Both the position numbers and the translations under genes were made by a program. 8,187 nt of DNA. It comes from an uncultured Clostridia bacterium (GTDB taxonomy: Bacteria; Bacillota; Clostridia; Oscillospirales; JAAYOS01). Under the pieces are notes generated by a model. That model saw only the letters and a program-made list of their open reading frames with translations, had not been told where the DNA came from and made no database searches. Below are positions 1 through 5,050 of the stretch, in pieces. Position 1 is the stretch's first letter; each line of letters starts with the position of its first letter. The stretch covers positions 1 to 8,187 of the forward strand of contig CALXAZ010000144.1 of assembly GCA_944386395.1 (NCBI GenBank), written 5' to 3'.

Positions 1-56
1 GGCTGGGTCGTTGCAGAATATGTAGCGGACTGTCACGGATGTGGAGAGCTATCATT
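1..56 (+). ncRNA. Lysine riboswitch (L-box), 3' part only
   Basis: This is the 3' portion of a lysine-sensing aptamer cut by the window edge. CTGGG (3-7) is followed by a P4-like stem, 8-15 with 21-28 (some G-U pairs), with a GAATA loop. Then come the conserved ACTGTCAC (29-36), a short P5 hairpin (CAC 34-36 with GTG 41-43, loop GGAT) and GTGGAGAGCTATC (41-53), the 3' strand that would close P1. The order and wording match what I recall of the Thermotoga and Bacillus lysine riboswitches. The P1 5' strand, P2 and P3 lie upstream of base 1. In this family, bound lysine stabilises P1 and favours a downstream terminator, so genes are expressed when lysine is scarce. Here it would control the ABC importer that follows. 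Confidence 0.9.
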
Positions 57-79
57 GGTAAACAGAATATGTGTTCTTG

Positions 80-117
80 TTGCCGTGAATTCTCCCGAAT
101 TTACGGCAATTTTATTT
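80..117 (+). terminator. Riboswitch expression-platform terminator
   Basis: A 13-bp inverted repeat (80-92 with 97-109, one G-U pair) encloses a TCCC loop and runs into TTTTATTT (110-117), the form of an intrinsic terminator. It sits between the lysine aptamer and the binding protein gene, as expected for transcriptional attenuation. AACAGAA (61-67) could pair with TTCTTGTT (74-81, one bulge), touching the first bases of the terminator arm. Whether that is part of the antiterminator is only a guess. Confidence 0.85.
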
Positions 118-147
118 GAACAATATAAATTAAAGGAAGGTAATAAA

Positions 148-1068
148 ATGAAAAGGTACACCGCAATACTGATGGTTTTGGTTATGCTTTTCTCAATGGC
201 TCTTGCCGGCTGTGAAGACAGTGGGACGACTACCGCTGCCACCACAGAAGCAACCACGGCTGCCACTGAGGCGACTACCGGAGAGAGCACTTCGGATGAG
301 TCTGATGAGGGCGGGGAGACGAAAGTTCTTCGCGTTGCGATGGAGTGCGCGTATGCCCCGTATAACTGGACACAGACGGACGATTCTAACGGGGCTGTGC
401 CGATAAATGACAGCCCGGATTATGCATATGGTTATGATGTTATGATGGCAAAATACATAACAGAGCAGCTTGGATGGGAGCTTGAAATAGTTAAGCTCGA
501 CTGGGATTCGCTGGTACCTGCCGTGCAGTCGGGGACAGTAGACTGTGTTATAGCTGGTCAGTCAATTACCTCGGATCGTCTTTTGTCGGTTGATTTTACA
601 GTGCCGTATTATTACGCTTCTATTGTCACGCTTGTGAAGAATGACGGAGCCTATGCAAATGCTGCCGGTCTTGCCGATCTTGCGGGAGCAACCTGCACTT
701 CGCAGATAAACACAATATGGTATACAAATTGCCTGCCGCAGATAGAAAATGCGAACATACTTCCCGCGCAGGAGACCACTTCGGCGATGATGGTTGCGCT
801 GGACAGCGGGCGCTGCGATCTGGTTGTGACAGATATGCCAACGGCTATGGCAGCGTGTGTGGCATATCCAAACTTTAAGCTTCTCGATTTCTCGGGAACA
901 GAGGACGATTTTGAAGTTTCAGAAGAAGAGATAAACATTGGTATCTCGGTGCAGAAGGGGAATACAGAGCTTCTTGATGCGCTTAACAGTGTGCTGGAAG
1001 GGCTGACAGTCGAGGATTTTGAAGAGATGATGAACGAGGCTATCTCGGTCCAGCCTCTCGTTGAATAG
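148..1068 (+). CDS. Lipoprotein solute-binding protein of an ABC amino acid importer, probably lysine
   Basis: This 306-residue family 3 extracellular solute-binding protein captures an amino acid outside the cell and delivers it to the membrane permease. The N-terminus is a lipoprotein signal: Lys-Arg at 2-3, a hydrophobic core, and lipobox LAGC with Cys22 as the anchor. A low-complexity Thr/Ala/Glu/Ser tether follows (about 25-57), then the two-lobed domain from about 58. Family features include GYDVMMAKY (95-103), SITSDR with Arg144 placed to bind the substrate carboxylate, and Asp229 in VVTDMP placed to bind the amino group. The start at 148 has AAAGGAAGG seven bases upstream and is the only start giving a signal peptide. 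The frame is open upstream to base 1, but that stretch is riboswitch leader. It heads a three-gene operon with permease and ATPase. Lysine specificity is inferred from the riboswitch; another basic amino acid is possible. Confidence 0.92.
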   Translation: MKRYTAILMVLVMLFSMALAGCEDSGTTTAATTEATTAATEATTGESTSDESDEGGETKVLRVAMECAYAPYNWTQTDDSNGAVPINDSPDYAYGYDVMMAKYITEQLGWELEIVKLDWDSLVPAVQSGTVDCVIAGQSITSDRLLSVDFTVPYYYASIVTLVKNDGAYANAAGLADLAGATCTSQINTIWYTNCLPQIENANILPAQETTSAMMVALDSGRCDLVVTDMPTAMAACVAYPNFKLLDFSGTEDDFEVSEEEINIGISVQKGNTELLDALNSVLEGLTVEDFEEMMNEAISVQPLVE

Positions 1069-1083
1069 GTATAAAATGCAAAG

Positions 1084-1112
1084 TACGGTTCCCCGCCTGG
1101 CGGGGAGCCGTA
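1084..1112 (+). promoter_or_regulatory. GC-rich intercistronic hairpin
   Basis: TACGGTTCCCCGC (1084-1096) pairs with GCGGGGAGCCGTA (1100-1112) through 13 bp, including one G-U pair, around a CTG loop. It lies 15 bases after the binding protein stop and 31 bases before the permease start. The nearest T-run (TTTT, 1119-1122) is six bases past the stem and short, so this is a poor intrinsic terminator. A partial terminator or 3'-end-stabilising hairpin that raises binding protein mRNA relative to the downstream genes is the usual reading in such operons, but that role is inferred. Confidence 0.7.
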
Positions 1113-1143
1113 TAGCTGTTTTAAGAAAAGGAGATGAAAAGGG

Positions 1144-1965
1144 ATGCCGAATGGAACTCCGGAGAGCTTCTGGGAATGGATAGTTTATATATGGCAGGAA
1201 TATAGTGTGTCGCTTCTGCGCGGCGCATGGGTAACGATGGTAATTGCCGTAGTTGGCACGTTTATAGGGTGTATTATTGGTTTTGCCGTAGGTATCGTGC
1301 AAACTATCCCGACCGACAGGAAGAAAAACCCGGTAAAATGGGTGCTTCTTGGGATAGTAAAGTTTATACTTGGGGCGTATGTAGAGATATTCCGCGGGAC
1401 GCCGATGATGGTCCAGGCGATGTTTATTTATTTTGGATCAGCTGCCCTTTTCAATATCTATATGTCAATGTGGGGCGCGGCGTTCTTTATTGTTTCGATA
1501 AATACAGGCGCGTATATGGCTGAGACGGTCAGGGGAGGGATACTCTCTATCGACCCGGGTCAGACTGAGGGCGCACAGGCGATAGGGATGACTCATGTGC
1601 AGACGATGATAAACGTTATCCTGCCGCAGGCCCTGCGCAATATCATGCCTCAAATCGGCAACAACCTTATCATAAATATCAAGGACACATGTGTGCTGTC
1701 GGTAATAGGAACGGTTGAGCTTTTCTATGCGACAAAGGGAGTCGCGGGAGCGATATACAGGTATTTCGAGTCGTTTACGATAACAATGGTCATATATTTT
1801 ATCCTCACATTTGCAAGCTCGCGCCTGTTGCGGCTTTGGGAAAGCAGGATGGATGGACCGGATAACTATGATCTTGCCACCACAGATACGCTCGAGCACA
1901 CCAGTGGTATGCGCAGATACCGGGTTAAAAGCAACAGAAATTCAAATTCCAGGGAGGGACTTTAA
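1144..1965 (+). CDS. ABC transporter permease, HisM/GlnP polar amino acid family, probably lysine
   Basis: This 273-residue inner-membrane subunit forms the translocation path, probably as a homodimer because only one permease gene is present. Hydrophobic segments lie near residues 28-52, 66-80, 88-118, 182-193 and 212-228. EIFRGTP (81-87) is typical of polar amino acid permeases. The EAA coupling loop that docks on the ATPase is EGAQAIGMTHVQTMINVILPQ-like, at 142-162, with the family's conserved Glu and Gly. The start has AAAGGAGAT (1127-1135) upstream at good spacing. The C-terminus carries an unusually long polar tail (about 237-273) rich in Arg, Ser and Asn, whose reading frame also contains the next gene's ribosome binding site. 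The stop is one base from the ATPase start, so the two genes are probably translationally coupled. Confidence 0.93.
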   Translation: MPNGTPESFWEWIVYIWQEYSVSLLRGAWVTMVIAVVGTFIGCIIGFAVGIVQTIPTDRKKNPVKWVLLGIVKFILGAYVEIFRGTPMMVQAMFIYFGSAALFNIYMSMWGAAFFIVSINTGAYMAETVRGGILSIDPGQTEGAQAIGMTHVQTMINVILPQALRNIMPQIGNNLIINIKDTCVLSVIGTVELFYATKGVAGAIYRYFESFTITMVIYFILTFASSRLLRLWESRMDGPDNYDLATTDTLEHTSGMRRYRVKSNRNSNSREGL

Positions 1966-1966
1966 C

Positions 1967-2710
1967 ATGGATAATGGGCATGTGTTGGAAATCAGGCACC
2001 TGAGGAAATCCTTTGGCTCAAATGAGGTGCTCAAAGACATCGATTTTTCTGTGAATACCGGGGACGTCACGTGTATCATCGGCTCGTCAGGCTCGGGAAA
2101 GTCCACCCTTCTGCGCTGCGTAAACCTGCTCGAAACCCCTACAAGCGGGGAAATACTTTATCATGGAGAGGCTGTTACCGGGAGAAAGGTAAACGAGTCT
2201 GCTTATCGGGCGAAGGTCGGGATGGTTTTTCAGAGCTTTAACCTTTTTAATAATATGACTGTGCTGAAAAACTGCATGGTAGGCATGACAAAGGTGCTTA
2301 AAAAGAGCAAAAAAGAGGCTGAAGAGACAGCGATGTTCTATCTCAATAAGGTTGGCATGGCTCCATATATTAATGCAAAGCCACGCCAGATATCGGGAGG
2401 ACAAAAGCAGCGTGTGGCGATAGCCAGAGCGCTTGCTATGCAGCCGGAGATATTGCTGTTTGACGAGCCAACCTCGGCACTTGATCCCCAGATGGTGGGT
2501 GAGGTGCTCGACGTTATCCGTAAGCTTGCAGGTGAAGGTCTGACGATGCTGATAGTTACCCATGAGATGGCTTTTGCGCGCGATGTATCAAACCGGGTGG
2601 TATTTATGGCAGATGGTGTGATATGTGAGGATGGGACACCTGAGCAGATATTTGAAAAGCCGAAAAATGAAAAGACAAAGGAGTTTCTTGCCAGATTTAT
2701 GAGAGGCTGA
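1967..2710 (+). CDS. ABC transporter ATP-binding protein, polar amino acid family, probably lysine
   Basis: This 247-residue cytoplasmic ATPase powers the importer, in the GlnQ/HisP group. All catalytic motifs are intact: Walker A GSSGSGKST (39-47), Q-loop Gln89 in MVFQSFNLF, signature ISGGQKQ (142-148, Ile in place of the usual Leu), Walker B ILLFDEP (162-168), D-loop SALD (170-173) and switch His199 in VTHEMAFA. The length is normal for the group. The start at 1967 has AGGGAGGG (1951-1958) upstream and is one base after the permease stop. The frame stays open upstream to 1811, but that extension lies inside the permease gene and has no family similarity, so it is rejected. No convincing terminator follows; 30 bases later comes the next promoter. 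Confidence 0.95.
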   Translation: MDNGHVLEIRHLRKSFGSNEVLKDIDFSVNTGDVTCIIGSSGSGKSTLLRCVNLLETPTSGEILYHGEAVTGRKVNESAYRAKVGMVFQSFNLFNNMTVLKNCMVGMTKVLKKSKKEAEETAMFYLNKVGMAPYINAKPRQISGGQKQRVAIARALAMQPEILLFDEPTSALDPQMVGEVLDVIRKLAGEGLTMLIVTHEMAFARDVSNRVVFMADGVICEDGTPEQIFEKPKNEKTKEFLARFMRG

Positions 2711-2740
2711 CGGGAGAGATCCGGTTGAAGAAGTCAGGTA

Positions 2741-2769
2741 TTGACATTTATTGGGAATAGATATATAAT
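2741..2769 (+). promoter_or_regulatory. Near-perfect sigma-A promoter of the queT-queF operon
   Basis: TTGACA (2741-2746) and TATAAT (2764-2769) are both exact consensus hexamers separated by 17 bases. Transcription would start near 2776, about ten bases before the riboswitch. A promoter this strong fits a gene pair whose output is set by RNA-level attenuation. Confidence 0.9.
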
Positions 2770-2785
2770 CAGTAAGAAAATTTAA

Positions 2786-2828
2786 TAGACAGTTCGAAAT
2801 TCATCCTGTCGTTAAACAAAACTAGAAG
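2786..2828 (+). ncRNA. preQ1-I-like riboswitch
   Basis: A 5-bp stem, GACAG (2788-2792) with CTGTC (2806-2810), closes a 13-base loop ending in C (2805), which corresponds to the C that pairs with ligand in preQ1-I aptamers. The A-rich 3' tail TTAAACAAAAC (2812-2822) closely resembles the TTAACAAAAC tail of the Thermoanaerobacter preQ1-I aptamer. It lies in the leader of queT and queF, and a terminator follows, as expected for an OFF switch responding to preQ1. The usual P2 pseudoknot is not obvious: TTC (2793-2795) with GAA (2825-2827), or AGTT (2791-2794) with AACT (2820-2823), are candidates. The call therefore rests on stem, tail and context together. Confidence 0.75.
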
Positions 2829-2831
2829 AAT

Positions 2832-2880
2832 CCGGCGCGTAAGCGGCGGAAGGCGGGCGTTTTGTGCCCGCTGTTTTTTT
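2832..2880 (+). terminator. Terminator of the preQ1 riboswitch expression platform
   Basis: GCGGGC (2853-2858) pairs with GCCCGC (2866-2871), extendable by one G-U pair (2852 with 2872), around a seven-base loop and followed by seven T (2874-2880). It ends only six bases before the ribosome binding site of queT, so it is a leader attenuator. A second small hairpin stands just upstream: CCG-g-CGC (2832-2838) with GCG-g-CGG (2843-2849) and a GNRA-type GTAA loop. It may take part in switching, but no antiterminator pairing is clear to me. Confidence 0.85.
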
Positions 2881-2896
2881 CGGAATGGAGTTTTTT

Positions 2897-3370
2897 ATGG
2901 GTAAGACATATTCAAGAGCCGGAAAACTTACGACGTCCGGAATAGTGATTGCGCTCTACGTTGTAGTGATGTATTTTACGCAGAGCTTTGCTTTTGGGGC
3001 ATATCAGATACGCATTGCGACTTCACTGTACGCACTTGCTTACATACATCCCTTTCTCATATTGCCATTGTCAGTTGCAAACAGCATCAGCAATATGCTG
3101 ATGGGCGGTTTTGGGATTTTCGACACAGTAGGAGGTGCGTTTGCGGGGCTTGTGACAACGCTGCTTGTGTGCCTTGTGAGGTGGAAGAAATGGCCGCTGC
3201 CGCTTATTGCGGTACCGGTGATACTTGGACCGGGGCTTATAGTTGCCACGTGGCTCAGCTATCTGATCGGTATGCCATATGGTGCGATGGCTCTCAGCCT
3301 GTGTATAGGTCAGATAATACCGGGGATCGTGGGAGTAATGCTTGTGAAGCTTTTGAAAGATAAGATTTAA
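2897..3370 (+). CDS. queT: QueT-family queuosine precursor transporter
   Basis: This 157-residue integral membrane protein is expected to import a queuosine precursor (preQ1 or preQ0). QueT proteins resemble the substrate-binding S components of ECF vitamin transporters, so it may need a shared energising module encoded elsewhere. About five hydrophobic segments are visible (residues 13-34, 43-62, 72-94, 99-121, 128-151). The conserved-looking core includes YQIRIATSLYALAYI (36-50), then SVANSISNMLMGGFGIFD (59-76). ATG 2897 is chosen because GGAG (2887-2890) lies six bases upstream. ATG 2885 in the same frame has no good site, and GTG 2864 lies inside the terminator hairpin. It starts an operon with queF under a preQ1-type riboswitch, which supports both the identity and the regulation. 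Transported species not determinable from sequence. Confidence 0.88.
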   Translation: MGKTYSRAGKLTTSGIVIALYVVVMYFTQSFAFGAYQIRIATSLYALAYIHPFLILPLSVANSISNMLMGGFGIFDTVGGAFAGLVTTLLVCLVRWKKWPLPLIAVPVILGPGLIVATWLSYLIGMPYGAMALSLCIGQIIPGIVGVMLVKLLKDKI

Positions 3371-3385
3371 AGTGGAGGAGAAAGT

Positions 3386-3883
3386 ATGTCAGGAAGAAGC
3401 AGAAACGAGGTCCAGGGAGTGACGCTGCTGGGAAAGGGGAACACTGAATATCGGGATGATTATGCTCCGGAGGTACTTGAGACATTTGTAAACAAGCACC
3501 CTGAAAACGACTACTTTGTGAAATTTAACTGTCCGGAGTTTACAAGCCTTTGCCCGATAACCGGTCAGCCTGACTTTGCCACCATATATATATCCTATGT
3601 CCCGGGAGAGCGGATGGTAGAAAGCAAGTCGTTAAAGCTGTATCTGTTCAGTTTCCGTAATCACGGGGATTTTCATGAGGATTGCGTAAATGTGATAATG
3701 AAGGATCTGATAAAGCTGATGCAGCCAAAGTATATTGAGGTTTGGGGAAAGTTTACCCCGCGCGGAGGGATATCAATAGATCCGTATTGCAATTATGGTA
3801 TGCCGGGTACCAAATGGGAAGAAGTGGCGTGGGACAGGCTTTCGCACCATGATATGTATCCAGAAAAAGTAGATAACAGGTAA
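3386..3883 (+). CDS. queF: NADPH-dependent 7-cyano-7-deazaguanine (preQ0) reductase QueF
   Basis: QueF reduces the nitrile of preQ0 to the aminomethyl group of preQ1 using two NADPH, a cytoplasmic step in queuosine tRNA modification. At 165 residues this is the short unimodular form, as in Bacillus subtilis. Cys56 in FTSLCPITGQPDF is the nucleophile that forms the thioimide with substrate. Asp63 is the paired acid, ESKSLKLYL (79-87) is the QueF signature motif for NADPH binding, and His97-Glu98 in HGDFHED are the substrate-binding residues. All key residues are present. AGTGGAGGAG (3371-3380) gives a strong ribosome binding site five bases from the start, 15 bases after queT. It shares the queT promoter and riboswitch. 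None of the genes that make preQ0 (queD, queE, queC) are in the window. Confidence 0.97.
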   Translation: MSGRSRNEVQGVTLLGKGNTEYRDDYAPEVLETFVNKHPENDYFVKFNCPEFTSLCPITGQPDFATIYISYVPGERMVESKSLKLYLFSFRNHGDFHEDCVNVIMKDLIKLMQPKYIEVWGKFTPRGGISIDPYCNYGMPGTKWEEVAWDRLSHHDMYPEKVDNR

Positions 3884-3887
3884 GATG

Positions 3888-3927
3888 TCAGGATACTGTT
3901 GGCAGGGAGCTGCTTGCGGTATCCTGA
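3888..3927 (+). terminator. Hairpin after queF, probable weak terminator
   Basis: A perfect 9-bp inverted repeat, TCAGGATAC (3888-3896) with GTATCCTGA (3919-3927), begins four bases after the queF stop. The 22-base interior can form a further small stem (GCAG with CTGC). The trailing TTTAATTGTT is only moderately T-rich, so termination may be incomplete and some transcription may pass into the next gene. Confidence 0.6.
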
Positions 3928-3942
3928 TTTAATTGTTATAAT
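3914..3942 (+). promoter_or_regulatory. Promoter of the metallo-hydrolase gene, extended -10 type
   Basis: TATAAT (3937-3942) is preceded by TG at 3934-3935, an extended -10. A partial -35, TTGCGG (3914-3919), lies 17 bases upstream. The -35 falls inside the 3' part of the hairpin that follows queF, so terminator and promoter share DNA. Predicted start is near 3949, giving a leader of about 30 bases. Confidence 0.7.
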
Positions 3943-3978
3943 GAAAGCATAAAAAATCATATGAGGGGAAAATGACAA

Positions 3979-4824
3979 ATGGCAATAAAGAATCCAATAG
4001 TGAGCGAGATAGCTAAGGGAACGTTTTGCATAAATGAATTTGGTATGGATGCGATGTTTCTCGTCGTTGGGGAGAGATCAGCTCTACTGATCGACACGGG
4101 GACAGGGGTGTTTGATATCCCGGCGGCAGTTGGGCGGATAACTGATAAACCCTTTGAAGTGGCTCTCACCCACGGTCATCCAGACCATGCGGGAGGTGCC
4201 GGATACTTTGATAAGGTATACATACACCCGGCAGATATCGATATGGCTTCCGGGCTTACGGTGGAGACGCGGATAGGATACACCGAGATGCTGATGTCGA
4301 TGAGCGGAGGAATATATGATATCAATGCCGACAGCGTTGTAAGGTTTGAGAAGCTGCCCCGGTTTTTGCCGCTGAGAGAGGGATATATATTTGATCTGGG
4401 AGGCAGGACTGTCTCTGTTTATGAGACCCCGGGACATACAGAGGGAGGCCTCAGCTTTATAGATGACAGGGAGAGGATAATATTTACAGGGGATGCGTGC
4501 AATGGCAACACACTTCTCGGCAGGATTGGCGGGAAAGGCAGCGCTGCGGTTGAGACGCTCCTCAAAACAGCAAAAAAGATCAAGTCGCTTTCGAGCAAAT
4601 ATGACAGAAACTATAATGGGCATATCGGATATGCAGGGATGATTTCGTGCCTACCCCAGCGGGACAGTATAACTGACGACATGATAGAGCTGTGCGGAAA
4701 GGTTATGTCGGGAGAGCTGAAGGGAAAGCTGAGAGAGTCTGGATTTGGAAGCGGAGGATATGTGGCTCAGCTGGGAGCGGCAGGAATGTGCTATGACCCG
4801 GAGAAAATCTATGAGGATAGATAA
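3979..4824 (+). CDS. Metallo-beta-lactamase-fold hydrolase
   Basis: This 281-residue soluble protein is a zinc-dependent hydrolase of the metallo-beta-lactamase superfamily, with no signal peptide. The metal-binding set is complete: HGHPDH gives His65, His67, Asp69 and His70. His153 in ETPGHTEG, Asp172 in FTGDACNG and a late His215 in NGHIGY complete a dinuclear site. The layout resembles glyoxalase II-like and general MBL hydrolases, but the substrate cannot be read from the sequence. The start is supported by GAGGGGA (3963-3969), nine bases upstream; an ATG at 3972 in another frame stops early. The gene has its own promoter and no close partner, and is followed by an AT-rich gap, so it looks monocistronic. 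Context gives no firm clue to function. Confidence 0.9.
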   Translation: MAIKNPIVSEIAKGTFCINEFGMDAMFLVVGERSALLIDTGTGVFDIPAAVGRITDKPFEVALTHGHPDHAGGAGYFDKVYIHPADIDMASGLTVETRIGYTEMLMSMSGGIYDINADSVVRFEKLPRFLPLREGYIFDLGGRTVSVYETPGHTEGGLSFIDDRERIIFTGDACNGNTLLGRIGGKGSAAVETLLKTAKKIKSLSSKYDRNYNGHIGYAGMISCLPQRDSITDDMIELCGKVMSGELKGKLRESGFGSGGYVAQLGAAGMCYDPEKIYEDR

Positions 4825-5037
4825 TACAAAAGAAAAGGGAACTTTCTAAAAATGAATGTATATTTTTACAATGCAGGAAAAGATATGTGTAAAATGTACT
4901 ATTTTATGCAAAAAAACATGTAAAAATACAGTATATATGCAGTTCCATTTAAACGTTTACTATGTTATTATAGTAACAATAAATTTCGCACAGCGCGCAA
5001 AAAGAAAGATCGCGTGGGGCATGTTTATAAAAAAGAA
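4825..5037 (+). promoter_or_regulatory. AT-rich leader with several small palindromes, upstream of the PfoR-like gene
   Basis: No gene is seen in this gap, which is much more AT-rich than its flanks. It holds an inverted repeat TAAAAT-N5-ATTTTA (4890-4906), TTTTACA (4864-4870) facing TGTAAAA (4888-4894), and a further TGTAAAA (4919-4925) exactly 31 bases after the previous copy. A perfect 10-bp palindrome TAAACGTTTA (4950-4959) with a central CG recalls LacI/CcpA-type operators. A possible -10, TATTAT (4966-4971) or TATAGT (4969-4974), follows it, but no good -35 is visible. Reading: a regulated promoter region; the binding proteins are unknown. Confidence 0.45.
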
Positions 5038-5050
5038 GAGAGGGATAGAA

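Noticed and set aside
1..60. T-box leader controlling the amino acid importer
   Set aside because: No T-box sequence is present; the conserved strings match the lysine riboswitch instead.
100..129. Promoter made of TTTACG and TATAAA just before the binding protein gene
   Set aside because: Transcription would start inside the ribosome binding site, and the -35 lies in the terminator arm, so it is more likely chance.
1..147. Open frame continuing upstream of the binding protein, with a TTG start at 55
   Set aside because: The stretch is lysine riboswitch plus terminator, the extension would bury the lipoprotein signal, and the strong ribosome binding site is at 132-140.
919..1302. Minus-strand open frame spanning the end of the binding protein gene and the permease start
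   Set aside because: It overlaps two well-supported genes and a hairpin, and has no recognisable domain. The other long opposite-strand frames are rejected for the same reason.
2864..2896. GTG start at 2864 or ATG at 2885 for queT
   Set aside because: The GTG lies within the terminator hairpin, and ATG 2885 has no suitable ribosome binding site; ATG 2897 has GGAG six bases upstream.
4856..5050. N-terminal extension of the PfoR-like protein by 65 residues
   Set aside because: It is encoded by the AT-rich leader, has an unusual Cys/Lys/Ile/Val-rich make-up and no ribosome binding site; the family N-terminus begins at 5051.
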